Of a stretch of DNA of 64,000 bases, positions 36,807-45,991 are shown in pieces. The DNA comes from an uncultured Clostridium sp. (GTDB lineage Bacteria; Bacillota; Clostridia; TANB77; CAG-508): the NCBI GenBank assembly GCA_900555075.1, contig USJO01000001.1:1-64000 (forward strand), given 5' to 3'. Each line of letters starts with the position of its first letter. The first letter of the stretch is position 1. The position numbers and the translations under genes were made by a program. Under the pieces are notes generated by a model. The model was not told the DNA's origin. It searched no databases and worked only from the letters and a program-made list of their open reading frames with translations.

Positions 36807-36826
36807 AGTATCCTTCCTTTCTATTA

Positions 36827-38911
36827 TTAAGACATTGTATTAAGTTGTATTGAAGAAAAGCTTTCTGTCATAGCCGTCATTCCTATTGCAACTAATGGCA
36901 CTATTAAGTATCCTACAAATAGTCCAACCATAGGTGCAAATCCAACTACTTTTCCTATCATTCCTTTTCTTTTTATTAATCTTTCATTTGATTCTTCACG
37001 TTTTGCTTGATAGTATTCTCTTTCATTGTCTAATTCATCAAATGCCTCTGAAATAGGAATTTTTTCAACAGCTGCTTGTAGACTTTCAACAATTTGAATT
37101 AGCTGTGGAAATGCTATTTCGTTCTTTAATTCCTCTAGTGCTTCCCATGCACCTGCTTCATAATTGTTTAGGCATTTGGTTATAGGTTCTTTGAATATAT
37201 TAGAATATCTTTCTAGCCACTCTAGTATCATCTCAACATTTACTCTTTCTATTTTCATTAGCATTAATATTATTGTTTGGTACTCCATTACTTCGTTTTC
37301 CATTTCTAAAGCTCTTAATTTTTTTTGGAACATTAGCATCCATGTAGGTCCACAAAAGCCTAAGTATCCAAATATAAATGCTAGTAATAATTCAAACCAT
37401 TTAAAGTTTTCTCCATTTACTACGGCTAGTTTATCTAATATTTGATTTGCCGCCGTTTCTAATTCTGCTGCTGTTGATGCTCTATACATTTCTGTTTTTG
37501 GTAAATATTCTATTATTTTTTCTTTGGTAACATTTGATTTTCCTTTGAATTTTTTTAATATTTCATTTTGTACCTCTGTAACTTCCTTTGCTTTTGCTAA
37601 ATCTCTTTCACTCATTGTTCCCAGTATGTTATAATTAGAAGTAGGTTCAGTATACACATAGTCTAAAGCTACCTTATGTCCAAATGCAAATAAGAATATT
37701 GTTATAAGTATTATAACTAGGCATAATACTACTTTGTTAATATATAAAGTTTCTATCTTTTGCTTAGATGCCGCTTCTTTCATTAGTTTTGTAACTATTC
37801 TATGTTCCTTAGAATTCTTCTTTGGCATAATTGAATCCATTATTCTTTTAATAATAGGTTTATTATATAGTTTTACTTGCCATACTTTGCTTTGGTCTTT
37901 AAAGTCTACCTTTATTCCACCTGTGTCTTTTATTTTTCTTGTTAAGTAATAGCATACGAAGGTAAGTACAACAAGTGCTATTTGTACCATTAGTCCACCT
38001 TTGCCGTCATAAAATTGTGCTGTGAAACTGAAGTTGCCTATTGCCCAATTTTTAAGTGGTGACATAAATAATATTGGTAAAATTGCAATTATTGATAAAC
38101 TTTGGAATACATAATCTAATTTGTCTCTCTTTAATATTTCTAGTTGCATTTCCTGTGTTATATTATTTAAGTTTTTTAAATACAATGATGCACCGTCTTT
38201 ATCTGTTCTATCACCAAATTCTCTTGTTAGATATGAAATACCTGCAAACTCCTTTAAAAAGCTATTCGGTGCTACATCATAGTATTTTTCTAGTTCTGTT
38301 TCTGGATCATCTGATATTAGTATTTCATAAATTTTTTGTCCCTGTATTGATACTTCTAATTCATCGTTTTGTGATACTTCATATATTGCTTCTTCTACCA
38401 TATTGAACTCATGATATGCATGTCTTATTTCTGCAAAGAAATCTATTTGTTGTTTTAATAACTTTGTATCATATTTATCTATCATTCCAGACATTATTGT
38501 TTCTATTAAAAATAGTTCGAATAATAGTAATATTACTAAAAGTAATGGATCATTCTTTGTGAAAAGTATTACTGCTAATGTTACTGGAAGTATTATACAT
38601 AACGCTTTTGTAATTATTTTTGATGTTTGTCTTCTTGTTTTATACTCATCCTGCATATGTATAATTTCAAGTTTTTTTCTTATTTTAAGTACATAGCGTC
38701 TAAATGCAGGAACTGTTGTGTAAAAAATATATAATTTTTGGTATATAACATCACTTGAATATCTGTTTTGCCTTGTACCCTCTTTTAATTGTCTAATTTT
38801 CTTCATGTCACCCTTATTTGACCTAGCTTTAATTATTAAGAATACAACGACAAGTAAAGCAAATATTCCTCCTGTTATTCCCATTATGTAAAACAATACT
38901 TGGTTTGACAT
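36827..38911 (-). CDS. TadB/TadC-like platform protein of the Tad/Flp system
   Basis: A 694-residue inner-membrane protein. It has an N-terminal helix (about 5-27), then two paired hydrophobic regions (near 105-145 and 270-325) around a soluble part (FFAEIRHAYHEFNMVEEAIYEV), and a second half with helices near 400 and 510, a T2SSF-like helical domain (LMKIERVNVEMILEWLERYS), and terminal helices ending VVGFAPMVGLFVGYLIVPLV. It looks like TadB and TadC in one chain, forming the platform that works with the CpaF ATPase. It lies 11 bases after cpaF. Confidence 0.7.
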   Translation of the reverse strand: MSNQVLFYIMGITGGIFALLVVVFLIIKARSNKGDMKKIRQLKEGTRQNRYSSDVIYQKLYIFYTTVPAFRRYVLKIRKKLEIIHMQDEYKTRRQTSKIITKALCIILPVTLAVILFTKNDPLLLVILLLFELFLIETIMSGMIDKYDTKLLKQQIDFFAEIRHAYHEFNMVEEAIYEVSQNDELEVSIQGQKIYEILISDDPETELEKYYDVAPNSFLKEFAGISYLTREFGDRTDKDGASLYLKNLNNITQEMQLEILKRDKLDYVFQSLSIIAILPILFMSPLKNWAIGNFSFTAQFYDGKGGLMVQIALVVLTFVCYYLTRKIKDTGGIKVDFKDQSKVWQVKLYNKPIIKRIMDSIMPKKNSKEHRIVTKLMKEAASKQKIETLYINKVVLCLVIILITIFLFAFGHKVALDYVYTEPTSNYNILGTMSERDLAKAKEVTEVQNEILKKFKGKSNVTKEKIIEYLPKTEMYRASTAAELETAANQILDKLAVVNGENFKWFELLLAFIFGYLGFCGPTWMLMFQKKLRALEMENEVMEYQTIILMLMKIERVNVEMILEWLERYSNIFKEPITKCLNNYEAGAWEALEELKNEIAFPQLIQIVESLQAAVEKIPISEAFDELDNEREYYQAKREESNERLIKRKGMIGKVVGFAPMVGLFVGYLIVPLVAIGMTAMTESFSSIQLNTMS

Positions 38912-38922
38912 TTAGGTTCACC

Positions 38923-40826
38923 TCATTTTCTTGCTACTTTTTTAGTTTTCTTTCCCCAATTTCTTTCTATAAAATTATCGAATTCTACTGCATCTTCAGC
39001 ACTCATATTATTTCTCATTTCTCTAATGTTTGTGTCTGATATTTTGTTCGTTAATACATATGCGTCATTATGATATTCCATTATGTTTACATATCTGTAC
39101 AATTCTTTATTTGTCACCTTATGGAAGTATCTTGTTGCATTGTCCATAAATTTTTCTATTTTTCCCTCCATAGTTTTTTCATTTCTATAATCATGTGTAT
39201 AATCTTCTGTATCAACAATTGGAATACATTCTGTTACTCTTTCTATATATCTTCTTCCTCTAAAGTCTTTTACTAAGTGAATATCAAAGTTTAATACACT
39301 TATAACTTGTTCTTCTGCAATACGCTCATCTGTGAAAGTTCCAGCTCTTAGCATTGAGTTTCTTAGTGCTGTTATTAAGTTTGGAAATGTTTTAGCATGG
39401 TGTGTGAATAATGTAAATTTAGATGCAACCTGCGCAGATTGAATCATCCAAGATGCTACGGGGTCTGTTGCAACCTCTCCGGATTATATTAACACTACCA
39501 TCAGTTTTTTTCTGAACGTCCAAACATTCCTGACCTGCTATTGTTTCTGTTTCTCTCATTGATAGTATGTTTCTTGTTGGATATATTTTTCTTAAGTGCA
39601 ACTCGAATGCAGTTTCTGTAATACGTAGGTTCATTGTTTCATATATATTTTCTATCATAGCCATAAGCATTGTTGTTTTACCACAGCCTTGCTCACCAGT
39701 AAGCGCTAATATTCTGGCACCTTTTACTAAATATTTTAAAAGATTTATTGCTTCTTCTTTTCCATCTGCTGTAATTATTTGTTCTAGTGTTGCTCTCTTT
39801 ACGTCGAACTTTCTTACGAAGAATGCCCATGTTTCTGACATACTTGGTCTTACAACAACAACACGAGAGCCATCCTTCATTTCGTTAATTTTATAACCAT
39901 TTGTATCAGACAACTGACCTGGATTATTATATTTGTATATGTTTTGACATACCCTTTTTAGCTCGCTTTCTTTTCCAAATGAAAGAAAAGCTAGTCTTAT
40001 AGATTTACCTTGGAAGAATATCCAGATACTATCACATGCTCTTGGCACTCTATGTTCTGTAATTTGTTCTAAATAATCTCCATCTGTTTGTGCAACTTGA
40101 CTTAAGAAACTTTCTGGAAGACCAGATACTCCGTCCAGATACACCATCTATGTTCATATCTCTAATTTCATCAATACTACTGTATCCTTTGTAATGTTGA
40201 TAGATTCTTTGCGTTACTATATTCAATTTGTCTGAAAAGTCTAATGAAAAATTTTCTTTTTCATAAATATCACTTATTTCTTTTTCAGTAATAACGTAAC
40301 TTGGCTTTGATGCTCCTTCTTCATATTTCAATACGGCCAAATCGTATTTTTTTATCATTTGGGTTAAGGCTTCATATCCAAAGTCCTTTTTATACATATG
40401 TATTATTATATCAAATTTGTCTTGAGCTGTAAGAAGTGATGGAATATCAAAAGGAATTGCCTTAGATATATTAATTTCATTTACTCCATATTCCTTATAT
40501 AATAAATCATATATCAATTCTTTTATATATTTTTTATCATTAACATCTCCATATGTACAGCCTTTTAATGCTTTTCTCAACTCATATTTTTTAGCTTTTC
40601 TTCTTTTCAACTCTTCCTCTGATAGTCCAATATCATACAAGTTAACCTTTGTAATTTCATCTAATCTTTGTTTTATGAAATCCATCATTGCATCTAAGGT
40701 ATATGATTTTTCGTCTACTACTTTTTCTTCTTCTTCAGCATTTTTGTTCTTTTTAATCATATAGTATACTAAAATTCCACCTATTGCTAGTACTATTAAT
40801 ATTAAAAGTACATTTACTACATTCAT
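38923..40826 (-). CDS. cpaF: CpaF/TadA-type secretion ATPase, read across two +1 shifts at CGG
   Basis: The motor ATPase of the Tad-type system. It begins with a transmembrane helix (residues 3-23) not found in classical CpaF. The first frame break is a CGG between NIDGVSG and GVSGLPESF; the second is a CGG inside the conserved IIGEVATD segment near Walker B. Between them lies Walker A, GEQGCGKTT. After the second come the family's TGH-like FTLFTHHAKTF and the C-terminal helices. Skipping C at both CGGA sites yields one 633-residue protein. Without the first shift the product ends before Walker A. Both breaks are +1, and both restore glycine at positions that the family would predict. Confidence 0.8.
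39478..39481 (-). other. CGGA recoding site 3 (cpaF, near Walker B)
   Basis: Zero frame reads AAT ATA ATC CGG AGA GGT. Skipping the C gives ATC GGA GAG GTT, the IGEV motif expected for CpaF. Confidence 0.8.
40130..40133 (-). other. CGGA recoding site 4 (cpaF, before Walker A)
   Basis: Zero frame reads GTA TCT GGA CGG AGT ATC. Skipping the C gives TCT GGA GGA GTA TCT GGT. Confidence 0.75.
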
Positions 40827-40847
40827 ATGTCAAGAACTCCTCTCTTT

Positions 40848-41657
40848 TTAAACTTGCATTTGTAATTCTTTCAATTTATATATTATTCTTTGTGCTATTT
40901 CTTTAATAGATTCCATTATTGGAGCTTGCACACTAGATTGTTTAATTTTTCTATTATTTATAATGAAGTCTGCTAAATTTCCTTCATTGCATGCTTCAAA
41001 AAATAGTGTATTATATGGTATCCCATATACATCCTGTATTCTTTCTGCTCTTTCTAAATTTTTTGCGTTATATTTTGAATATTTATCATATTTTCCAAGT
41101 AAAAAAACTATGTTTTCTTTGCTTATGACTTCATAAGCTCTTCTAAGTCGTAAAAATTCCTCTATTGCTTTTATTCTTTGTGATGTATTTGCTATAATTA
41201 GATTACTTTCTTGTAATACACCTTGTATATATGGGTCTTCTAAGCTTCCTTCAACATCAACAAAAACTAAATCATAATATTTGCTTGACAATTTCATAAT
41301 GCTTCTTATGTATTCCTTTTGTTTTTCATAGTTCTCTCTTGGCATATTTCCATCTGTTAGCAGTTCTAGTCTTTCTTTGAATATTGTTTTTGTATAATTT
41401 GTTATTATTTCTGGAGATGTTTTGTTACTAGAAATTGCTTTTATTAATCCACTTATTCCAGTTTCTAGGTCGGTTCTAGTTTTAATGTCCTTTGATTGTT
41501 CCCAGAAACATTCTTGTAAGCTTGTATCATTATATTTTGTATTTATCATTAGCACCCTATAATTAAGTTCAAATGATAGATATGTTGCAATTGCTGCCAT
41601 TGATGTTGTTTGTGCCGTTTCCACTTTGTCATTACCATAAAAAGTTACAATTGACAT
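40848..41657 (-). CDS. CpaE/MinD-like protein with degenerate P-loop (1)
   Basis: A 269-residue protein with the ParA/MinD fold pattern: the first strand and loop MSIVTFYGNDKVETAQTTS, YRVLMINTKYND, YYDLVFVDVEGSLED and NLIIANTSQRIKAIEEFL. The deviant Walker A lysines (KGGxGKT) are missing, so ATP hydrolysis is doubtful. In Tad loci a CpaE/TadZ protein positions the apparatus at the pole. It is the second of two adjacent paralogues; both lie directly before cpaF. Confidence 0.65.
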   Translation of the reverse strand: MSIVTFYGNDKVETAQTTSMAAIATYLSFELNYRVLMINTKYNDTSLQECFWEQSKDIKTRTDLETGISGLIKAISSNKTSPEIITNYTKTIFKERLELLTDGNMPRENYEKQKEYIRSIMKLSSKYYDLVFVDVEGSLEDPYIQGVLQESNLIIANTSQRIKAIEEFLRLRRAYEVISKENIVFLLGKYDKYSKYNAKNLERAERIQDVYGIPYNTLFFEACNEGNLADFIINNRKIKQSSVQAPIMESIKEIAQRIIYKLKELQMQV

Positions 41658-41678
41658 TTTTTCACTCCCTCTATTATT

Positions 41679-42356
41679 TTATATATTTTTCAGCATTTTC
41701 TTCACGTCACCTAATCTTATTTCAGGTGCAATTTGTGATATTATTTCCAATATTCCATCTCTGTATTGTTGGCTCAACTCTTTAAAACTAATTCTTGCAT
41801 TTCGCTGGTTTTCAATGATAATTGAATTGTCTCCTACTTCAAATGGAAAATATATTTTTTCCTTACTCCATTTTACTGCATAATAAAAGGATAAAAAATT
41901 CAAATATTCATCTTCTTCCTTTTCCATATTTCTTGAAAATAGTATTTTAGTCATTAGCATCTTTTCCTCTGCTTTTCCTATTATTTCAAGTCCCTTTTTT
42001 AATGAATAATTGTCAAATGCTGTAACAAAATAATTTTTATCTGATGTATGTATTTCTAGATTTTCAAATGCTTCTCTATTATCTACATCCAATAACATAA
42101 TATCATAGTCAAAGTCCGGACTTTCTATGTAATTTCTTATTCCCTGCAAGCTATCAAAACCTATTGCTATATCAATATCCTCATATGTCGTTATATAACT
42201 TTTGCTTGGAGCAATACAAGGCACAGTATACCTTGTTTTTTGTAATGTTGTAGCATCTATTATTAGCACCTTTAGCCCATTTTCCACAAGAAGTTTAGAT
42301 ATATAAATTAGCAAATCGGTCTTATCATATGCTCCTATAAACCCTATCTTTTTCAA
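41679..42356 (-). CDS. CpaE/MinD-like protein with degenerate P-loop (2)
   Basis: A 225-residue relative of the next gene. It starts KKIGFIGAYDKTDLLIYISK, where the P-loop should be, and continues LKVLIIDATT and DYDIMLLDVDNREAFEN. Lysines of a Walker A are absent. It has no receiver domain. It is likely a TadZ-like localisation factor that works with the 40848 protein, perhaps as a heterodimer (inferred from adjacency). Confidence 0.6.
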   Translation of the reverse strand: MKKIGFIGAYDKTDLLIYISKLLVENGLKVLIIDATTLQKTRYTVPCIAPSKSYITTYEDIDIAIGFDSLQGIRNYIESPDFDYDIMLLDVDNREAFENLEIHTSDKNYFVTAFDNYSLKKGLEIIGKAEEKMLMTKILFSRNMEKEEDEYLNFLSFYYAVKWSKEKIYFPFEVGDNSIIIENQRNARISFKELSQQYRDGILEIISQIAPEIRLGDVKKMLKNI

Positions 42357-42385
42357 GTAAGTTTCCTCCCTTTATAGTTTCAAGT

Positions 42386-43294
42386 TTAATATCCTTCTAG
42401 TCCTGATAAGTAGTCTTCTCTTGCTTTTCTTGCTGCTTCTAGTTGTTCACTCATTCCTGCTTCTATATTATATTTTGATTCTTCTGCTGTGTATTTTCCT
42501 AGTTCACTATTTATTGGGTTTCTTACCGTTCCTGATTCTAAATATCTATTAACAATTGCATCTCTAGCAGTTGAAACGATATTTGGATTTTTACTTATTA
42601 AATCAACAACAACTGCTGTTGGGCTATATGTATATATTGATTTTTCTTGCATACCTGGTTCTACGTATTTTGCTAAATATAGTTCTGATGATGGCATAGC
42701 AAATGCTTCAACAATTGCACTATTTAAAAGTAATATTTCCTCTTCTGACAAGTATAGTCCTAGTGTTTGTCCATAAATACTAATTATTTCTTTTTTTGAT
42801 ATAACAATTAAGTCTTGTGCATTTGGTAATCTTAATCTTATATCAACATAGTCTCCTTCTTCTAGTGTTGTTGGTATTGTAACAACATTGTATTCTATAT
42901 ACCTTAATGAATTTGCGGTTTCTCCTTCTTCTTCTGAATACAACATATTTTGTGTTAGCACGGTTCCACCTTTTAAATTAATTTTACTTTTGTAACCACT
43001 TATTGTATTTGGTTCGTTTATAAAATCTGTTGCTACTGTTGATGATGCTACAGGTATTTCTACCTTTTCTAGCATACTAGATGTTATTTCCTCGCCAGAT
43101 TTAACATCTTGCCCTTGTTTTAATCTGCACACAAATACTTTTGGTTGTTCTGCATCCTTCTTTGCAGCCTCAAGTTTTGGTTTTATTACTAACATAAAGG
43201 CAATAGTTCCTATTAAAATTGTTATTACTAACATAACTAAAATTCCCAAAAAAAATGAATTTCTTACTTTCCTTTGCATTGGATTTGATGGCAT
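42386..43294 (-). CDS. CpaB/RcpC-like SAF-domain protein
   Basis: A 302-residue protein with one transmembrane helix (about 12-35) followed by a SAF-like domain: FVCRLKQGQDVKSGEEITSS, KSKINLKGGTVLTQNML and YVDIRLRLPNAQDLIVI. CpaB/RcpC proteins are periplasmic or extracytoplasmic assembly factors of Flp pili. It is the first gene of the CpaB-CpaE-CpaF-TadBC operon and has a good promoter just upstream. Confidence 0.7.
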   Translation of the reverse strand: MPSNPMQRKVRNSFFLGILVMLVITILIGTIAFMLVIKPKLEAAKKDAEQPKVFVCRLKQGQDVKSGEEITSSMLEKVEIPVASSTVATDFINEPNTISGYKSKINLKGGTVLTQNMLYSEEEGETANSLRYIEYNVVTIPTTLEEGDYVDIRLRLPNAQDLIVISKKEIISIYGQTLGLYLSEEEILLLNSAIVEAFAMPSSELYLAKYVEPGMQEKSIYTYSPTAVVVDLISKNPNIVSTARDAIVNRYLESGTVRNPINSELGKYTAEESKYNIEAGMSEQLEAARKAREDYLSGLEGY

Positions 43295-43327
43295 AATTAT
43301 TCCCCCTATTTTTTTTTATTTAATATA

Positions 43328-43356
43328 ATTCTACAACAAAAACCTTAAAAATACAA
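43328..43356 (-). promoter_or_regulatory. promoter of the Tad-type operon
   Basis: On the minus strand TTGTAT and TAGAAT are spaced by 17 bases, 34 bases before the cpaB-like ATG. Confidence 0.55.
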
Positions 43357-43473
43357 TACATTTTATTTTTTGTCATTTTTTTTTAATATTTTTGTAACAT
43401 TTTTGTAACATTGTATCGTTATAATGTGCTTAAACCTCATTTGTTTTTTATCCATTTTTTGAAAAAATTACTA

Positions 43474-43502
43474 GTTTATTTTTTTATTTTTTGCACATTA
43501 TA
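43474..43502 (+). promoter_or_regulatory. sigma-G-like forespore promoter of the SASP gene
   Basis: GTTTA and CATTATA are spaced by 17 bases. The -10 box fits the sigma-G pattern CATWHTA exactly and the -35 box fits 4 of 5 positions. The gene it serves is a typical sigma-G target. Confidence 0.5.
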
Positions 43503-43569
43503 ATTATTGAAAAGCAATAATAACGCTTTTAAATGTTTAAATTTAATATCCTAGGAGGTGAAACTAGAA

Positions 43570-43773
43570 ATGGCAAATTCAAATTCAAGTAGAACATTAG
43601 TACCAGAAGCTAAAGATTCTTTAAATCAATTTAAATATGAAGTAGCTTCAGAAGTTGGTGTTAACTTAAAAAATGGATATAATGGTGATATATCTGCAAA
43701 AGATGCTGGTAGAATCGGTGGTAACATGGTTAAGAAAATGATTCAAAAAGCTGAAAGTCAAATGCTTAAGTAA
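43570..43773 (+). CDS. alpha/beta-type small acid-soluble spore protein
   Basis: A 67-residue SASP that coats forespore DNA and protects it from UV and heat. The family blocks are visible: LNQFKYEVASEVGVNL, with the GPR protease cleavage region EVASE, and YNGDISAKDAGRIGGNMVKKMI. AGGAGGTG lies before the ATG at 43570. It is inserted on the opposite strand between the adhesin gene and the Tad-type operon, with its own promoter and terminator. Confidence 0.96.
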   Translation: MANSNSSRTLVPEAKDSLNQFKYEVASEVGVNLKNGYNGDISAKDAGRIGGNMVKKMIQKAESQMLK

Positions 43774-43801
43774 ATAGGTTTATTTACTTTTTAAAATTTT
43801 C

Positions 43802-43831
43802 TAGGACAATTTCATTTCTGAAATTGTCCTA
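43802..43831. terminator. bidirectional terminator of the SASP and adhesin genes
   Basis: A 13-bp perfect stem (TAGGACAATTTCA / TGAAATTGTCCTA) with loop TTTC is followed by CTTTTATTC. Confidence 0.8.
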
Positions 43832-43850
43832 CTTTTATTCTATTTATTAT

Positions 43851-45868
43851 TTATTGGTAATTAAAATTTCCTGTTCCTGAATTGTAAAAATATTTTTTAC
43901 TTATTTTATCATACAAGCATGGCACGTTATTCTGATCTATTGCTGGGATAAAATTTCTTGCAAGAGTTGTTCCATTATATATTTTGCAAGAATATAGTTT
44001 CATTTTTGCACATCTATTATCTGCTTCTCCTGCAGTATTTACAGAAAACAAATAGATATTATATGGCACACTAAATGTAGTTGAACTATTACTTAACGTT
44101 TTTGTTGTTTCTCCTATTGTAAAAGTGGTTTGTGTATCAGTTTGTTTTATAGTAACTTTATTGTTCACAGTATAGGATCCAGATGTTGCAGTTCTTGATT
44201 TATAATAATCCCATCTTATATCTCCACTTATTAAAAACATATTATAAGCTTCAGCACTTGTACTTATTCGTGAACCCATAATTCCATATGTTGATGAATT
44301 TTCAGTAAAAGCTAGTTCCATCTCTATTCTTGTATTATTTGATGATGTAATTCCTGTGTCAATCCATTGTGTTCCTGTGCTTTCTATGTATTCCACATAG
44401 TTTAAACCAACATGTTCTTTATGTGTTATTTTGTTACCTTTTGTATCTGTTTCTGTTATTATTTTTCCATTATAATTAAAGCTTCCTGTAAAAGTTCCAC
44501 TTGCTTTTTGATCTTCTATATTATTCCACCTGTTGGTTGTTTCAGTTATTTCTGTCTTTTTTGTTCCTGAGACTAGTGTTATTCTTGCATATCCAGCTCC
44601 ACTATGTCCTGTTTCTGTACTACCTGAAGTCGATGCGAAAGATGTATTTCCTGCATAAGTTGTTGCATCAGTTAAATAATATGATGATGATACTGAGTAT
44701 CCACTTGGTACGCTTGAGGCTGTGCTTGAAGTCCATACAAATCCTGAACCTCCTCCTCCTCCTCTGTCATCATCTCCTGAACCATCTGGTACAGTTCCAG
44801 AGCCTCCATACCAGCCTCCTCCTCCAGCTCCTCCGTAGCCAGAGCTTAGGTAAACACCTCCGACCTCCAAAACCAAACCCTCCACAATAATATGATGTCG
44901 TATTAGAATTTAATCCTGAAGTTGCTTGACTAGATATTGTATATGATGTTGAATATCCTGAGTATGTTTGTGTTCCACCTTTTCCACAATAATTAGAAGC
45001 TGCTGTATAATTTTCAGTTGAGGATCCTCCTTTAGTTCCCCCACCATACATTCCTTTCTTTGCTGTTGCTCCATCTGAGCCTCCTCCTCCTGCAACAATT
45101 ACTCTTGAAAGCAACGATGCAGAATTGTTCCATGTTCCACCAGTAAATCTTATATCTGTAGCTCCACCACCACCTTTGTAGCCATATCGATATCCTCCAC
45201 CATTGTACCCACCTGCTACAACTCCATTTGTTTTTGTTGTACCACTTCCTCCTGCTCCTCCTACATAAACATATAACTCGGTTCCTTGTGGCAAGTTTGT
45301 AATTGTTCCTATTGAATATCCTCCTTTTCCACCATATGTTGAATTAGAACGGTATCCCCCCTGTGCTCCCCATACTTCAAGTTTATATGTTCCACTTGCT
45401 GGTGCAGTATATGTTTGTGCTTCTCCTGTATATGCAAATTCTGATACTTGATTAGTTATTGTTTCTGTTGTTTCTGATTCTGTCCAGGTTTTTTCTGGAA
45501 ACAGATCCGGATATTCTGTTTTATAATCTGCAACGTTAAAGTCTAAATTGCTCATTAATATATAATTTGCTGAGGAAGTTAATTTGTAGATTTTATTATT
45601 TATAACCACACTTTTCCCTGATCCTATTTGAAATAGCTGTTTTGGCGTATATATTGGTATAACTTCATTTTCTGTTGTAAAATAACTGTTATATATTTGC
45701 TCAATATTTTCAACGTCTTGCCTATATATTTCTCCGAATGTTACTCTTTATTTCTTCTTGTGCTTGCCTTCTATTTGCTATTATTATATATGTACTCACT
45801 AAAAATGATAGCATAAATAATATTGTGATTAATGTAATTATTGTTATTGCTCCTCGATTTTTTCTCAT
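43851..45868 (-). CDS. glycine-rich, LamG-like adhesin with pilin-like N-terminus, read across two +1 shifts at CGG
   Basis: Starting at 45868 after AAGGAGG, the protein begins MRKNRGAITIITLITILFML, a TadE- or pilin-like membrane start. The first CGG lies 45 codons in; skipping its C joins IKSNI to GEIYRQDVENI. Then comes a Gly_rich (PF12810-like) domain with VWGAQGG, YVYVGGAGGSG and GGGGATDIRFTGG. The second CGG sits inside the glycine run (FGFGG to GGVYLSSGYGG). The C-terminal domain (YVEYIESTGTQWIDTGI to KKYFYNSGTGNFNY) is a concanavalin/LamG-like fold. The recoded product is 671 residues. Without recoding only a short membrane peptide is made. The role is inferred to be surface binding, next to the Tad-type genes. 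Confidence 0.65.
44859..44862 (-). other. CGGA recoding site 5 (adhesin, glycine-rich domain)
   Basis: Zero frame reads GGA GGT CGG AGG TGT. Skipping the C gives GGT GGA GGT GTT TAC and continues the glycine-rich domain. Confidence 0.75.
45733..45736 (-). other. CGGA recoding site 6 (adhesin, after the membrane segment)
   Basis: Zero frame reads AGT AAC ATT CGG AGA AAT ATA TAG. Skipping the C gives ATT GGA GAA ATA TAT AGG and avoids the stop. Confidence 0.75.
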
Positions 45869-45947
45869 ATGTTTGCCTCCTTATAGAGATTTCACTTTAA
45901 AAATTTCTATATTTTAAATGACATTATGGTTTCTTCTATATAATTAA

Positions 45948-45976
45948 ATTGTATTATATATTTTAGTTTTTTTCAA
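45948..45976 (-). promoter_or_regulatory. promoter of the adhesin gene
   Basis: On the minus strand TTGAAA and TACAAT are spaced by 17 bases. A long leader of about 75 bases follows. Confidence 0.5.
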
Positions 45977-45991
45977 CATTTTTAATTAAAT

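Noticed and set aside
40095..40150. A 13-base tandem duplication as the cause of the first cpaF break
   Set aside because: The repeat GGTGTATCTGG/GGAGTATCTGG gives a sensible DGVSGGVSG protein once the single C is skipped, so the duplication is in frame and not the cause.
22427..45868. Calling dnaG, cpaF, the adhesin and surface protein B pseudogenes
   Set aside because: All frames stay open, all breaks are +1 at CGG, and the downstream parts keep family motifs; random decay would give mixed indels and stops.
43851..45868. Prophage tail-fibre origin for the glycine-rich/LamG protein
   Set aside because: No other phage gene is present, and the pilin-like N-terminus and neighbouring Tad-type genes explain it better.
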